Below, piece after piece: positions 25,597 through 34,841 of a DNA stretch of 41,420 bases. Position numbers and translations under genes: made by a program. This stretch comes from Hyphomicrobiales bacterium. Its GTDB lineage: Bacteria > Pseudomonadota > Alphaproteobacteria > Rhizobiales > Rhizobiaceae. Every line of letters begins with the position of its first letter. Positions within the stretch are counted from its first letter, which is position 1. The stretch is from NCBI GenBank assembly GCA_900472485.1, contig UCII01000022.1:1-41420 (forward strand), in the 5' to 3' direction. The notes below the pieces were generated by a model. The model worked only from the letters and a program-made list of their open reading frames with translations. It made no database searches and was not told where the DNA came from.

Positions 25597-26652
25597 CTAC
25601 CGGGTCCCTCCATCAGCGATACGCTGCCCATTTTCGTCGAAGAGATGGACGGCGTTATGAGCCGGAGCGATACGCAACGTATCGCCGGGTGCGGCCCTGA
25701 TCCGCTCGCGGAACACGCAGGTGATCGTCTGCGTGCCGAGGCGGGCAATCACCATCGTTTCGGATCCCGTCGGTTCGACGACGACGGTTTCCACCTCGAT
25801 GCCGTCGGCCACCAGCTTGAAGTCCTCGGGGCGAATGCCATAGGTCACGGCGGTCGGCGGATATTGTTCGCTCGGCAGGATAAGCCCGTCGGTGGTACGG
25901 AAACCGGCGTTGGTCATGCTGCCCTTGATGAAATTCATCGCGGGAGAGCCGATGAAACCCGCGACGAAGAGATTGACCGGGCGGTCATAGAGCTCGAGCG
26001 GCGATCCGGATTGCTCGATCAGGCCATCCTTCATGACAACGATCTTGTCGGCCATCGTCATTGCTTCGATCTGATCATGCGTGACGTATATGGTTGTGGT
26101 CTGCAGCCGCTGGTGCATCTCCTTGATCTCGGAGCGCATCTGGACGCGAAGTTTCGCATCAAGGTTCGACAAGGGTTCGTCGAAGAGGAAGACGGCGGGA
26201 TCGCGCACGATCGCCCGGCCCATGGCAACGCGCTGCCTCTGGCCGCCGGAAAGCTGCTTCGGATAGCGCTGGAGAAGGTTTTCGAGTCCTAGGATCTTTG
26301 CGGCATTGCTGACGCGCTGATCGATTTCCGCCTTCGGCATCCGCTTCAGCCGCAGGGAGAAGCCCATGTTCTTGGCGACCGTCATATGAGGATAGAGGGC
26401 ATAATTCTGGAAGACCATCGCGATATCGCGATCCTTCGGCGCGAGATCGTTGACGATATGCTTGCCGATCTGGATATCGCCCGAGGTGATCCCCTCCAGG
26501 CCGGCGATCATTCTGAGCAGCGTGGATTTTCCGCAGCCCGAGGGGCCGACGAGCACGACGAACTCGCCGTCGCGGATATCCACCGACACGCCCTTGATCG
26601 CTTTGAACGCGCCATAATCCTTGCGCGCGTTGTTCACTCTGACATGTGCCAT
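25597..26652 (-). CDS. Sugar ABC transporter ATP-binding protein (UgpC/MalK/MsmX-like)
   Basis: This 351-residue CUT1 ATPase has Walker A GPSGCGKS at residues 36-43, Q-loop FQNYALYPHM near 81-90, signature LSGGQ at 134-138 and Walker B VFLFDEP at 154-160. After about residue 235 a C-terminal regulatory TOBE/OB domain follows (YGIRPEDFKLV). In this family the ATPase may serve several sugar permeases. It is the last gene of the carbohydrate operon, 21 bases after the isomerase-like gene. The matching permeases and binding protein are upstream in the same operon. Confidence 0.94.
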   Translation of the reverse strand: MAHVRVNNARKDYGAFKAIKGVSVDIRDGEFVVLVGPSGCGKSTLLRMIAGLEGITSGDIQIGKHIVNDLAPKDRDIAMVFQNYALYPHMTVAKNMGFSLRLKRMPKAEIDQRVSNAAKILGLENLLQRYPKQLSGGQRQRVAMGRAIVRDPAVFLFDEPLSNLDAKLRVQMRSEIKEMHQRLQTTTIYVTHDQIEAMTMADKIVVMKDGLIEQSGSPLELYDRPVNLFVAGFIGSPAMNFIKGSMTNAGFRTTDGLILPSEQYPPTAVTYGIRPEDFKLVADGIEVETVVVEPTGSETMVIARLGTQTITCVFRERIRAAPGDTLRIAPAHNAVHLFDENGQRIADGGTR

Positions 26653-26673
26653 CTTCCGTCCCTCCGGATAGCT

Positions 26674-27531
26674 TCAAAGCCCGTTCAAGACCTTTCGGAG
26701 ATAGGCAAGGCCGAGGCGCTCGCCCTCCTTTCGTTGAGCAAGATCCTTGCCCGGCCAACCGAAAGCTGCATCCTCGTGCTCGATCGACAGCGTGCCGTCA
26801 AAGCCGCTGGTGCGCGCCTGACGCAGGAAACGCGGCCAATCGAGAAGTCCATGGCCCGGCAGCTTGTATTGCCACCACCCTTTGCCATGATAGCCGACGG
26901 CCTGCTGAACGGCCGCATCGATCGCGGTATCCTTGGCATGAAGGATGGCGATGCGATCCTTGACTGCATCCATGGCGGCATAGGGATCGACGCCGATGCG
27001 GATGAGATGGGAAGGGTCGAATTCGAGGCCGAAGCGTCTGTTGGGAATTCGTTTGAAGAGTTCTTGCCAGCCTTTCGGCGTGGTGCCGATGAAATTGTCC
27101 TTCGGGCCGGGCCAGTTCTCGATCGCGAAGATAAGCCCGCTCGAGGTTGTCCGGGCGATCAGCCGGTTGGCGAAGTCGGCGAAATCGTCATAGTTGGTAT
27201 CCTCGTCGGCGCTGTCGTCGCGCCCGGGAAAGATTATGAAAATCGATACGTCCGCTTCGCCGATCGCTTCGGCGAATTCCTCGGTGATGACTCGAAGCTC
27301 GCCGCGTTTGGCGCGATCGGCATCGAGCTGATTGCCGAAAAAGGCAATCGAGGAGACGAAGAGGTTCCGGTCGCGGGCAAGAGCGACCGCCGCTCGCACC
27401 TTGTCCGGTGTCTTGATATGGCCGCGGACATCGATTTCGATCGCATCGAATCCGGCTGCTGCGGCGAAATCCACCACCTCCTCGAATGGCCTGTCATTGA
27501 ATGTCGACGTATAAAAACCGATCCTCATCAA
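26674..27531 (-). CDS. Sugar phosphate isomerase/epimerase (AP-endonuclease-2-like TIM barrel)
   Basis: The 285-residue TIM barrel has the metal-ligand set of the xylose-isomerase-like family: E138 in FAIENW, D172 and H175 in EFDPSHL, H198 in ILHAKD and E251 in SIEHEDAAFG. Family members isomerise or epimerise keto-sugars or inosose-type polyols using a divalent metal. Two adjacent ATG codons are possible (27531 or 27528). It lies between the ROK regulator and the ATPase in the operon, and together with the divergent Gfo/Idh/MocA dehydrogenase suggests catabolism of an inositol-like or modified sugar. The exact substrate is unknown. Confidence 0.88.
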   Translation of the reverse strand: MMRIGFYTSTFNDRPFEEVVDFAAAAGFDAIEIDVRGHIKTPDKVRAAVALARDRNLFVSSIAFFGNQLDADRAKRGELRVITEEFAEAIGEADVSIFIIFPGRDDSADEDTNYDDFADFANRLIARTTSSGLIFAIENWPGPKDNFIGTTPKGWQELFKRIPNRRFGLEFDPSHLIRIGVDPYAAMDAVKDRIAILHAKDTAIDAAVQQAVGYHGKGWWQYKLPGHGLLDWPRFLRQARTSGFDGTLSIEHEDAAFGWPGKDLAQRKEGERLGLAYLRKVLNGL

Positions 27532-27559
27532 AATCCTCCCTGCGGCCGCGACAGCCGGC

Positions 27560-28798
27560 TCAGTTGTTCAGGCGGTCCATGAATTTGAGTGGTGAACGCG
27601 TGCGCTGGACCTCGTCGGCCGAGGCGAGCATGAGGGCTGCCGCCATCGGCATTGCCGCGGCGCCGATCGCACAGGCGTCCTCGCCGAGCGAGGCACGGTG
27701 GATCGATGGCAGGGTTGCATCCTCCATATCAAGGTGGTCGTGGACATAGCGCAGCAGCTCATCGATCATGCGGATTGGCAGGCGACCGCCTAGGATAATG
27801 GCGTCGGGATCGACGATCATGCCGATGTGCTTGACCGCAACGGCCAGATGCGCGCTCATCGTCTTCAGCCATTGCGAGACCAGCTTTCTGCCACGGGCGT
27901 CCAGGCCAAGGAGATCGGAGGGCACGCTTGCCTCGATGCCATGCTCACCCAGGAACTTGTAGAGGAAGAAGAGCGAGAATATTTCGCCAAGAAGCTCGAC
28001 TTTCTGGCCTCCCCTGTGACGTGGATCGACGATTGGCAGCCATCCGATCTCTCCGCTTAGGCCCATGGCGCCGCGATGGCCGGCGCCGTCGAGCACAAGC
28101 CCGCCACCGGGGCAGGCATTGACCGAAATATAGAAGAAGCTGCGGCTTTCGGCGCCAAGCCCGTAGTCGAGTTCGGCAAGTGCTGCCGCATTGGTTTCGT
28201 TCTCGATGAAGACGGGATGCTGTGTCAGGTTTTCCAATGCGGCCCGCACATCGAAATCCATCCACTCTCCGTAATCGTCGGGCTTGCCCAGGAAGGCGAT
28301 CTCGCCGAGCCAGTCCGGCATCGCAAGTCCGATACCGGCGAGATGCGCGTCGTCGATCAGACGGCTTCGCTGGAAGTGCGATATCGCATCAGCGGTCAGC
28401 TGCATGAATTCGTCGGGCAGGATGTAGCGCTTCTCATGATGGACGCGGGCGCGCACGTTGCCGACAGCATCGGCTGCAAGGATCGTCAGATGATCGCGAT
28501 CGATATTGATGCCGATCGCAAAGAAGGCGTCGGGGTTGATCTCAAGCTCAATCGCCGGCTGCCCCCTCAGACCGTGGCGCCGGCGGGCTTCGATGATCAG
28601 CCCTTCGTCCAGCAGGCGATCGACGATGCGGGCGATCGCCGGCTTGGTGAAGCCGGTCTGCCGGGCGATTTCCGCACGCGAAATCGGTGCCTGCCGGTGG
28701 ATGCAGCGCAAAACGACGGCTCGATTATGTTCGCCCGCATCCTCGACATTGGCTCCGGTCAGGTCGGGAGACAGTTTGACACCGGTCGTTTGGTTCAT
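27560..28798 (-). CDS. ROK-family transcriptional regulator within the carbohydrate operon
   Basis: The 412-residue protein has an N-terminal winged helix-turn-helix (about residues 20-85; ISRAEIARQTGFTKPAIARI) fused to a ROK sugar-binding domain with LSGEIGWLPIV. The usual zinc motif CxCGxxGCxE after this point is absent (DPRHRGGQKVE instead). The kinase aspartate position reads E-T-N in FIENETNAAALAE. It is therefore most likely a non-catalytic, sugar-responsive repressor or activator. It lies inside the operon, 40 bases after the second permease gene, so it probably regulates its own operon. A dyad over the operon promoter is a candidate site. Confidence 0.9.
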   Translation of the reverse strand: MNQTTGVKLSPDLTGANVEDAGEHNRAVVLRCIHRQAPISRAEIARQTGFTKPAIARIVDRLLDEGLIIEARRRHGLRGQPAIELEINPDAFFAIGINIDRDHLTILAADAVGNVRARVHHEKRYILPDEFMQLTADAISHFQRSRLIDDAHLAGIGLAMPDWLGEIAFLGKPDDYGEWMDFDVRAALENLTQHPVFIENETNAAALAELDYGLGAESRSFFYISVNACPGGGLVLDGAGHRGAMGLSGEIGWLPIVDPRHRGGQKVELLGEIFSLFFLYKFLGEHGIEASVPSDLLGLDARGRKLVSQWLKTMSAHLAVAVKHIGMIVDPDAIILGGRLPIRMIDELLRYVHDHLDMEDATLPSIHRASLGEDACAIGAAAMPMAAALMLASADEVQRTRSPLKFMDRLNN

Positions 28799-28838
28799 CG
28801 TCGGGATCCTTTATCAGTCTGGCACGCGCAAACCGGCC

Positions 28839-29681
28839 TCATCCCTTTACCGAGCCACTGGTCATGGAGCCAAGGATCAGCCGCTGCAGCGACAGGAACG
28901 CCACGATCGCCGGTACGACGGAGATGAGGCAGGCGGCCGCCAGCAGCTGGATGGACGAGTCGGTTTGCATGCCACGGAAGTTAAAGATCCCGACACCGAT
29001 CGGCATCAAATTGTTTTGCGTGAGCAGCAGAAAAGGCACGAGGAATTGCGACCAGCCGGCAATCACGGTGATGATGAAGACGGAGGCGATGCCCGGTGCC
29101 GACAGGGGCAGCACGATCCGCCAGAAGACGGAGAAACGGTTGCATCCGTCGATCATCGCGGCTTCGTCCAGGCTGCGGGGAATTCCGTCGACCGTGCTCT
29201 TCAGGAGCCATGTTGCAAGCGGCACGCCGAGCGCGATATAGACCATCGTCACGGCGAAATGCGTATCGAGCAGGCCGAGGCGGTTCATGTAGCGGTAGAG
29301 CGGCACCATGATGACCAGCGGCGAAATCATCTGGAAGAGCAGAAGCCCCATCATCGACAGGCCCTTGCCGCGGAACTGGAAGCGCGAGAAGGCGTAGGCC
29401 GCGGGCATGGCAACGATCAAAACGCCGAAGCCGCTCAGAGCCGCAAGCTTCAGGCCGTTCCAGAGATAGAGCGGAAAGTAGCTGTTGTTGAGCACGGTGA
29501 TGAAATTGTCGATGGTAGGATTGTGCGGAATATAGCGCGCCGCGCCGCGATAGATCTCCCGTTTGTCGCGTAGCGCCATCGATAGAAGGTAGGTGAGGGG
29601 GCCGGCGAAGAACACGAACATCGCCATCATGAAGAGATAGCTCAGGAAATCACCGAAGCGCGTGCCGGTGCGCCTGCTCAT
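28839..29681 (-). CDS. CUT1 sugar ABC transporter permease (MalG-type)
   Basis: The 280-residue inner-membrane protein has about six helices. The EAA loop of the second CUT1 permease reads DEAAMIDGCNRFSVFWRIVL, followed by PLSAPG. A leading basic segment (MSRRTGTRFG) fits the cytoplasmic N-terminus. Its start overlaps the stop of the partner permease by four bases, so the two subunits are translationally coupled and form a heterodimer. The ROK gene follows after 40 bases. Confidence 0.94.
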   Translation of the reverse strand: MSRRTGTRFGDFLSYLFMMAMFVFFAGPLTYLLSMALRDKREIYRGAARYIPHNPTIDNFITVLNNSYFPLYLWNGLKLAALSGFGVLIVAMPAAYAFSRFQFRGKGLSMMGLLLFQMISPLVIMVPLYRYMNRLGLLDTHFAVTMVYIALGVPLATWLLKSTVDGIPRSLDEAAMIDGCNRFSVFWRIVLPLSAPGIASVFIITVIAGWSQFLVPFLLLTQNNLMPIGVGIFNFRGMQTDSSIQLLAAACLISVVPAIVAFLSLQRLILGSMTSGSVKG

Positions 29682-30607
29682 CGTTCATCCTCCTTCGGCA
29701 GGAATGATGCGTAGACGACGGCCAGTCCGAGGCTGATGATGAGCATCAGCACCGAGAGCACACTGCCGCCGGACAGATCGTAGTTGCGGAAGACGATGTT
29801 GAAGACATAGAGCGATATGACTTCGGTAGCGCGGCCGGGCCCGCCGCCCGTCAGCGTTATGATCGCGTCGAAAGTGTTGAGCGTCATGATGGTGATGAGG
29901 ATCATGTTGACGAGAATGGCGGCGCGCAGCTGCGGGATGGTGATGAAGAAGAACTGCTGCGAGCCCGTCGCGCCATCCACTTCCGCCGCTTCGTAGAGCG
30001 AGGGATCTATGGCTTTCAATGCGGCATACATGACGACCATCGAGAATGCCGTTCCGCGCCAGATGTTCGAAATCAGCGCCGACCAAGGTGCGATCGCAGG
30101 ATCGGAAAGCCAGGCGACCGTCGGCAGGTGCATGAGCCGCAGAATGCTGTTCAGCGCACCATATGGTGCTTCCGAAAACAGCATCTGCCAGATGATGCCG
30201 CCGGCAATGCCGGGCACGACCCAGGCGATGAGCGCCGTGGTTCTGAGAATCGTTGTGCCGAACAGGCCGCGCTTTTCTCCGCGAATGACGACGACGGCAA
30301 CGGCAAGGCCAAGAATCTGCTGGCCGACGACGCTGCCGCCGACGAAGACGAGGGTTGCCCAGAGAATGTCGGGAAGCTGCGGCGAACTCAGCATGTTCGC
30401 AATGGAAGCGAGCGTATAATCCTGATTGTCGCCGATCAGCGTGGCGTTGGTGAAGGACAGGCGGAACACGTCGATCACCGGATAGAGATAGAAGATTCCG
30501 ATGACGATGATCACGGGCATGATCCAGGGCAGCGGCGCTCCGGCGAAGCGGCGCATGAACGATCTGCTGTGCGGCCGGGTGGCAGCCTCGATGGCGATTG
30601 GGGTCAT
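29678..30607 (-). CDS. CUT1 sugar ABC transporter permease (MalF/UgpA-type)
   Basis: The 309-residue protein has a cytoplasmic N-terminus, then WIMPVIIVIGIFYLYPVIDV as the first helix, the usual MalF/UgpA opening. The EAA loop is YEAAEVDGATGSQQFFFITI followed by PQLR. About six membrane helices are visible. It pairs with the downstream MalG-type permease. A 67-bp gap with a strong hairpin separates it from the binding-protein gene. Confidence 0.94.
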   Translation of the reverse strand: MTPIAIEAATRPHSRSFMRRFAGAPLPWIMPVIIVIGIFYLYPVIDVFRLSFTNATLIGDNQDYTLASIANMLSSPQLPDILWATLVFVGGSVVGQQILGLAVAVVVIRGEKRGLFGTTILRTTALIAWVVPGIAGGIIWQMLFSEAPYGALNSILRLMHLPTVAWLSDPAIAPWSALISNIWRGTAFSMVVMYAALKAIDPSLYEAAEVDGATGSQQFFFITIPQLRAAILVNMILITIMTLNTFDAIITLTGGGPGRATEVISLYVFNIVFRNYDLSGGSVLSVLMLIISLGLAVVYASFLPKEDER

Positions 30608-30637
30608 TGGGCTTCTCTGTCCGGGTTAGACACTGTC

Positions 30638-30661
30638 GGCAACGCCCGCAAGGGCGCTGCC
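30638..30661 (-). promoter_or_regulatory. Intercistronic hairpin after the sugar-binding-protein gene
   Basis: GGCAACGCCC and GGGCGCTGCC pair over nine of ten positions around a four-base loop (TTGC on the transcribed strand). The hairpin starts 13 bases after the binding-protein stop and lies before the permease genes. It has no T-run and probably protects the upstream message or limits read-through, giving more binding protein than permease. Confidence 0.6.
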
Positions 30662-30674
30662 GCGATCATAATCG

Positions 30675-31973
30675 TTAGAGACGCTTGTAAGCCTCCATCG
30701 TCGCCTTGAATGCCGCGTTTAGGGCTTCTTCCGGCTGCTTGGTTCCCGAGAGGACGTCGCCCATCATGATCTGGATCTGGTTGGAGATTTCCGGATAGAT
30801 CGGCGCGCCCGGGCGGGCCTGGCCGTTGGCGAGAGCTTCGGCAAAGGTCTTGTTGGCTTCGGTCGCGAAGACCTCATATTTGTCGAAGAGCGATTTGCGT
30901 GTCGGCAATTGCTGCTGCAAAGCATTGCCCGGCCCCATATAGATGTCGCGGGCAAGATTGGCGCACATCTCGACCTTATCCTTGTCCTTGCTGAAGGAGG
31001 CGATCGTCCAGCCGCCCGTGCCTGTGGAACGTTGATCGGCCGTTGGGCCGGGAATCGGCGAGAAGGTCCAGTTGGCGAATTCGTCCGGGTCCAGCGTTGC
31101 CTTTAACTGGGCGAGCTGCCAGTTGCCGCCGATGAAGAGCGCCGTGGTTCCGGCAGCGGCCGCCGCGTTCAGGTCGTCATAGTTGCCAATCGTCGTTACG
31201 CGCTTGGGTGCGGCACCGGAATCGACGAGATCCTTGTAGTAGGTCAGCGCCTTGAGGAACTTCTCCTTGTTTTCGCCTTCGCCGAAAACAGGCTTGCCGC
31301 TATCGTCGACGAGCTTGCCGCCGAGCGCCCAGTAGTTGGCAAGCCAGTCGAAGGTCGACCCTTCGTAGCGGGCGGCATTGAAGAGGATGCCCTCCATACC
31401 TTCCTTGACGGAGGCGAGGCCGGCCTTCTTCAGATCGTCCCAGGTCTGCGGTGCATCGGGAACGATGGACTTGTTGCGATAGAGCACACGGAGATCAGTG
31501 TCCCACCACCAGGCGCGGATCGTCTGGTCCTTGTCGGTGATACCGTTGCGGATGAAGGGGAAGAGATCGGCGACTTCGTCCTTCGAAAAATAAGGCGTGA
31601 AGTCGGCGAGCACATGATTGACCATGAACTGCGAGAGGACGAAGGAGTCGACGGCGGCGCAATCCGGAGCATTGCCGGCCTTTGCCTGTTCGAGCATTTT
31701 TGCCTGTTCTGTGCCGATATCAGCCGACATGAACTGCATCTGCAGCTTCCAGTCGGGATGCTTCTTGATGAAATCGACGAAGAGCTTCTGATAGCCCTGG
31801 GCGATGGCTGGATCGGCATTGTTCTGACTATCGTTCGTGAGCCGGACAGTGAGTGTTTTCGGCGCGTCGGCGAGGCCGATCCTGTCCTTTGTCGCCAATT
31901 CTTGGGCAAATGCGGCAGGCACTGAAAACAACATTGTGCTCAGCGCTAGCGCGCTGACGAACGCTCTCTTCAT
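30675..31973 (-). CDS. CUT1 sugar ABC transporter periplasmic binding protein
   Basis: From the ATG at 31973 the protein has 432 residues and a Sec signal peptide (MKRAFVSALALSTMLFSVPA, cut after AFA near residue 23). The mature part is an SBP_bac_1 family 1 solute-binding protein: a beta strand near LTVRLTNDS, EQAKMLEQAKAGNAPDCAAV, and a tryptophan-rich WWWDTDLRVLYRN. An upstream ATG 22 codons earlier would bury the signal peptide, whereas the chosen ATG has GGAGGAG seven bases before it. It is the first gene of the operon. The ligand is probably an oligosaccharide or polyol but cannot be named. Confidence 0.93.
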   Translation of the reverse strand: MKRAFVSALALSTMLFSVPAAFAQELATKDRIGLADAPKTLTVRLTNDSQNNADPAIAQGYQKLFVDFIKKHPDWKLQMQFMSADIGTEQAKMLEQAKAGNAPDCAAVDSFVLSQFMVNHVLADFTPYFSKDEVADLFPFIRNGITDKDQTIRAWWWDTDLRVLYRNKSIVPDAPQTWDDLKKAGLASVKEGMEGILFNAARYEGSTFDWLANYWALGGKLVDDSGKPVFGEGENKEKFLKALTYYKDLVDSGAAPKRVTTIGNYDDLNAAAAAGTTALFIGGNWQLAQLKATLDPDEFANWTFSPIPGPTADQRSTGTGGWTIASFSKDKDKVEMCANLARDIYMGPGNALQQQLPTRKSLFDKYEVFATEANKTFAEALANGQARPGAPIYPEISNQIQIMMGDVLSGTKQPEEALNAAFKATMEAYKRL

Positions 31974-32046
31974 GATGGGTCTCCTCCCCATTTTAAACGG
32001 ATACAGCATGGTGGCCAGTTGACCTCTCCTCATTTCCATGCTGCAC

Positions 32047-32079
32047 TAATTAGATTAAGTTACTTTGGTTTGATGTCAA
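32047..32079 (-). promoter_or_regulatory. Promoter of the carbohydrate operon with overlapping dyad operator
   Basis: On the minus strand a perfect -35 box TTGACA (32079-32074) is followed after 16 bases by TAATCT (32057-32052), a fair -10 box. The perfect inverted repeat TAAT-TAG-ATTA (32047-32057) covers the -10 box. Its AT-rich dyad suits a ROK-type repressor that blocks polymerase. It lies about 80 bases before the binding-protein start. The boxes are read directly; the regulator assignment is inferred. Confidence 0.5.
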
Positions 32080-32248
32080 GTCGCAGCTCGGGAGGATTGA
32101 GATGCTGATGACATTCGACAGCAGCTAGCGGCCTCAAGCCCCATTTCCCGATCACGGAACAGTCGAACCATCGTGGATATCGCGGTGGGCAGTGAGGCTT
32201 TTGCCTCGGCTGTGAAAATAGCCAAACCTGACATCTATGGAGGATCAG

Positions 32249-33295
32249 ATGCGCCTACTCATTCTCGGCACGGGCGGAATGGCCAACAAGCATGCGGCAA
32301 GTTTCAAGGAGATCGAAGGCGTCAGCGTCGTGGGCGGCGTCGATGTCGTGCCCGAGCGGCTCGCCGCTTTTTGCTCGGAACACGGTATTCCCAATCGTTT
32401 TGCCTCGCTGGAAGAGGCCTTGGCCTGGGGCGAGTTTGACGCTGTTGCCAACGTGACGCCCGACGCTGTTCACCACCCGACGACGCTGCAGGCGATTGCG
32501 GCCGGCAAGCATGTCTTCTGCGAAAAGCCGCTTGCGACAGATGCGGCCAAGGCGATGGAAATGACCGAGGCTATCGAAAAAGCAGGCAAGGTCGGCATGG
32601 TGAATTTCACCTACCGCAATTCGCCTGCCTTGCAGAAGGGCCGGCAGATGGTGCTCGCCGGCGAGATCGGCGCGGTGAGGCATGTCGAAGCCTCTCATCT
32701 GCAGAGTTGGCTTGTTGGCCGGCATTGGGGAGATTGGAAGTCGGAGAGCAAATGGCTGTGGCGCCTCAGCAGGAAGCACGGTTCGAACGGCGCGCTCGGC
32801 GACATCGGTATCCATATCGTCGACTTTGCGTCCTATGGTTCCGGACTTGATGTTGCTCATGTTTTCGCGCGGCTGAAGACCTTCAGCAAGGCGCCGGGCG
32901 ACAGGATCGGCGAATACGATCTCGATGCGAATGACAGCTTCACAATGAATGTCGACTTCACGACGGGAGCGATCGGCACGATCCAGGCGACGCGCACCGC
33001 CGCGGGGCAGATGGACCAGCTGCGCTTGAGGGTTTACGGCGAGACAGGCTCGATCGAGATCATCTACGACACAGGAAAATCGACGCTCCGCGCCTGTCTC
33101 GGCGAAGATGTTCACACGGCGACCTGGTGTGATATCCCCTTCGATGACGTTGAGACGAACTACCAGCGCTTCGTTCAGGCCGTCAGGATGGGCACGACCC
33201 AGGAACCCTCCTTCCGCCGCGCGGCAAACATACAGAAGGTCCTGGACAAGGCACTCGCCTCGGACATCAGCCATAAAGACGAGGCGCTTGCCTGA
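32249..33295 (+). CDS. Gfo/Idh/MocA-family NAD(P)-dependent oxidoreductase
   Basis: The 348-residue protein starts with a Rossmann fold (LLILGTGGMANKHAASF, dinucleotide loop near residues 7-12). The family mark CEKPLATDAA has E92-K93-P94 near the active site. The C-terminal alpha/beta domain contains GDIGIHIVDFASYGSG, which carries the aspartate and histidine expected for catalysis. Members oxidise or reduce sugars and inositols. The ATG at 32249 follows GGAGG by five bases; an ATG 12 bases earlier has no such site. It diverges from the sugar-transport operon and is probably co-regulated with it, acting on the imported sugar together with the isomerase-like TIM barrel. Confidence 0.92.
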   Translation: MRLLILGTGGMANKHAASFKEIEGVSVVGGVDVVPERLAAFCSEHGIPNRFASLEEALAWGEFDAVANVTPDAVHHPTTLQAIAAGKHVFCEKPLATDAAKAMEMTEAIEKAGKVGMVNFTYRNSPALQKGRQMVLAGEIGAVRHVEASHLQSWLVGRHWGDWKSESKWLWRLSRKHGSNGALGDIGIHIVDFASYGSGLDVAHVFARLKTFSKAPGDRIGEYDLDANDSFTMNVDFTTGAIGTIQATRTAAGQMDQLRLRVYGETGSIEIIYDTGKSTLRACLGEDVHTATWCDIPFDDVETNYQRFVQAVRMGTTQEPSFRRAANIQKVLDKALASDISHKDEALA

Positions 33296-33310
33296 ATCCA
33301 GAAGCGAGAT

Positions 33311-34447
33311 TCAGCCGGAGACCGGCGGCAGAAGAGTGTTGAGGAGAGGCAGAAGTGCCGCTCCCAGCGCCACGCCGCCGCCGCTGAAGCTTGCCGGCTT
33401 CATCGGTGAAATCCAGGGCGTCAGGAATGGCCGTTTCGACGTGTCGCGGCGCTCGACGGAAAGCTGATGGATCAGCGCCTCGATGACGCCGCGCGGCAGG
33501 TCGCCGCCGATCATGATCACGCTCGGCGCGATGAAGCCGGCAATCGCGATGATCGGGTCGAGCAGATGGCTTGCGGCCTCGCGTATCCACTGCGCTATCA
33601 GCGGGGAAGATGGCTCCTCGCCTGCCAGAAGGCGCCGGAATTCGTCGTCGCTTACCAATCTGCGCAGCGCATCGAAGCCGGCGACCGTGTTCAAGCGGAT
33701 ATTGTCGGGACCGGTGCGCATCTCGCCGATATTGCCCGCGCGTCCATGAACGCCCGAATAGGGAACGCCACGAACGAGAAATCCGGCCTGGACATCCTCG
33801 TCGATGATGATCATCGCGAGCCCGCCTCTCGGTGCCGGTGTGCCGATCGTGCGCTCGGCGAGCAGGCTTGCCGTGCATTCGTTCTCGACATAGCTGCGCG
33901 GGAGTTTCGATGCGGCATCCAGTTGATCGCTTTCTTCCGGGCTCCAGTCATTCGAGCCAATACCCAGGCCGATGATCGGCAAGTCGGCACGGCGACCAAT
34001 CATGTCCTCGATCGCCGAAAGGATTGATGCGACCCGCGTTGTCCGGGTGAGGGGAAAATAAATGCGGTCGTGAACCTGGCCGCTGAGATCGACGAGAACC
34101 GCTTCGCCGCGATTTTGACGGGCACGAATGCCGATCGAGAAGGCCCCTTCTGGCCGCAGGGCAAATTCAGTTGAGGTCGCACCCCCGCCGGCGCCATTGC
34201 GCCGATGCGATGTTACCAGCCCTTCATCGCCAAGCCGGCGCAGAATATTGGTGATTCCCGGCCCGGTCAGTCCGGAATGCTTTCCGAGCTCCATGCGGGT
34301 CAAAGGCCCGTGTCGGCGGATCGCCTCCAGGATGACGCGAATATTTCTATCGGCGATTTCTCCCGACCGCAGACCGAGGGTCTTGCCCCGCGTAACATCC
34401 GTCTCCTCCGGCGGGCGCCACCGTGGGCCGGATCGAAGATACCGCAT
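33311..34447 (-). CDS. Second ROK-family transcriptional regulator
   Basis: This 378-residue protein has a winged helix-turn-helix at about residues 35-90 (LTRMELGKHSGLTGPGITNI) and a ROK domain with GVHGRAGNIGEMRTG. As in the other ROK protein of the window, the zinc motif CxCGxxGCxE is absent, and the catalytic aspartate region reads YVENECTASLLAE. The ATP-binding DxGxT motif is not recognisable. It is therefore likely a pure regulator. The ATG at 34447 follows AAGGAAA by about seven bases. It is convergent with the dehydrogenase gene, 15 bases apart, so the two ROK regulators bracket the carbohydrate module. Confidence 0.88.
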   Translation of the reverse strand: MRYLRSGPRWRPPEETDVTRGKTLGLRSGEIADRNIRVILEAIRRHGPLTRMELGKHSGLTGPGITNILRRLGDEGLVTSHRRNGAGGGATSTEFALRPEGAFSIGIRARQNRGEAVLVDLSGQVHDRIYFPLTRTTRVASILSAIEDMIGRRADLPIIGLGIGSNDWSPEESDQLDAASKLPRSYVENECTASLLAERTIGTPAPRGGLAMIIIDEDVQAGFLVRGVPYSGVHGRAGNIGEMRTGPDNIRLNTVAGFDALRRLVSDDEFRRLLAGEEPSSPLIAQWIREAASHLLDPIIAIAGFIAPSVIMIGGDLPRGVIEALIHQLSVERRDTSKRPFLTPWISPMKPASFSGGGVALGAALLPLLNTLLPPVSG

Positions 34448-34841
34448 GATCTATTTCCTTGCGCACCTTGACGCTTGTGTATCATGGACAAATGATGATG
34501 CCCCTAACTATCAGCATCGCCGGAAAAAATAATGCGCGGAACAAGACGTGGCTCTACGTCTTCATATGCTGATGCCAGTTTTCGGCACCATTCTCATGGC
34601 CACTCTGAATGCTGATCTTTGCTGGTTGAATCGACTTGCCGTGTACGTCGATTGATATTTTCCCGGCAGGCAACCGAAGAGGCGTGTCGGTCGTCTTTGG
34701 ATTGCGATGGGAACGAAACGCCGGCTGCCGGAACTCTTCATTGTTTAGTGTCATTCATAAGTTCATGCAAATTGCCGCGTCTAATCGAGGCATGGCCATC
34801 ACACTATATTCGGTGCCTCTGGCAAGCGATGAAGGATGACA
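34448..34841. other. Intergenic stretch with a 20-bp dyad
   Basis: These 394 bp between divergent genes hold no convincing gene; short frames here lack ribosome-binding sites and family features. A perfect inverted repeat AAGACGT-N6-ACGTCTT (34543-34562) lies 95 bases before the ROK start. It could be an operator for either divergent gene. Confidence 0.5.
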
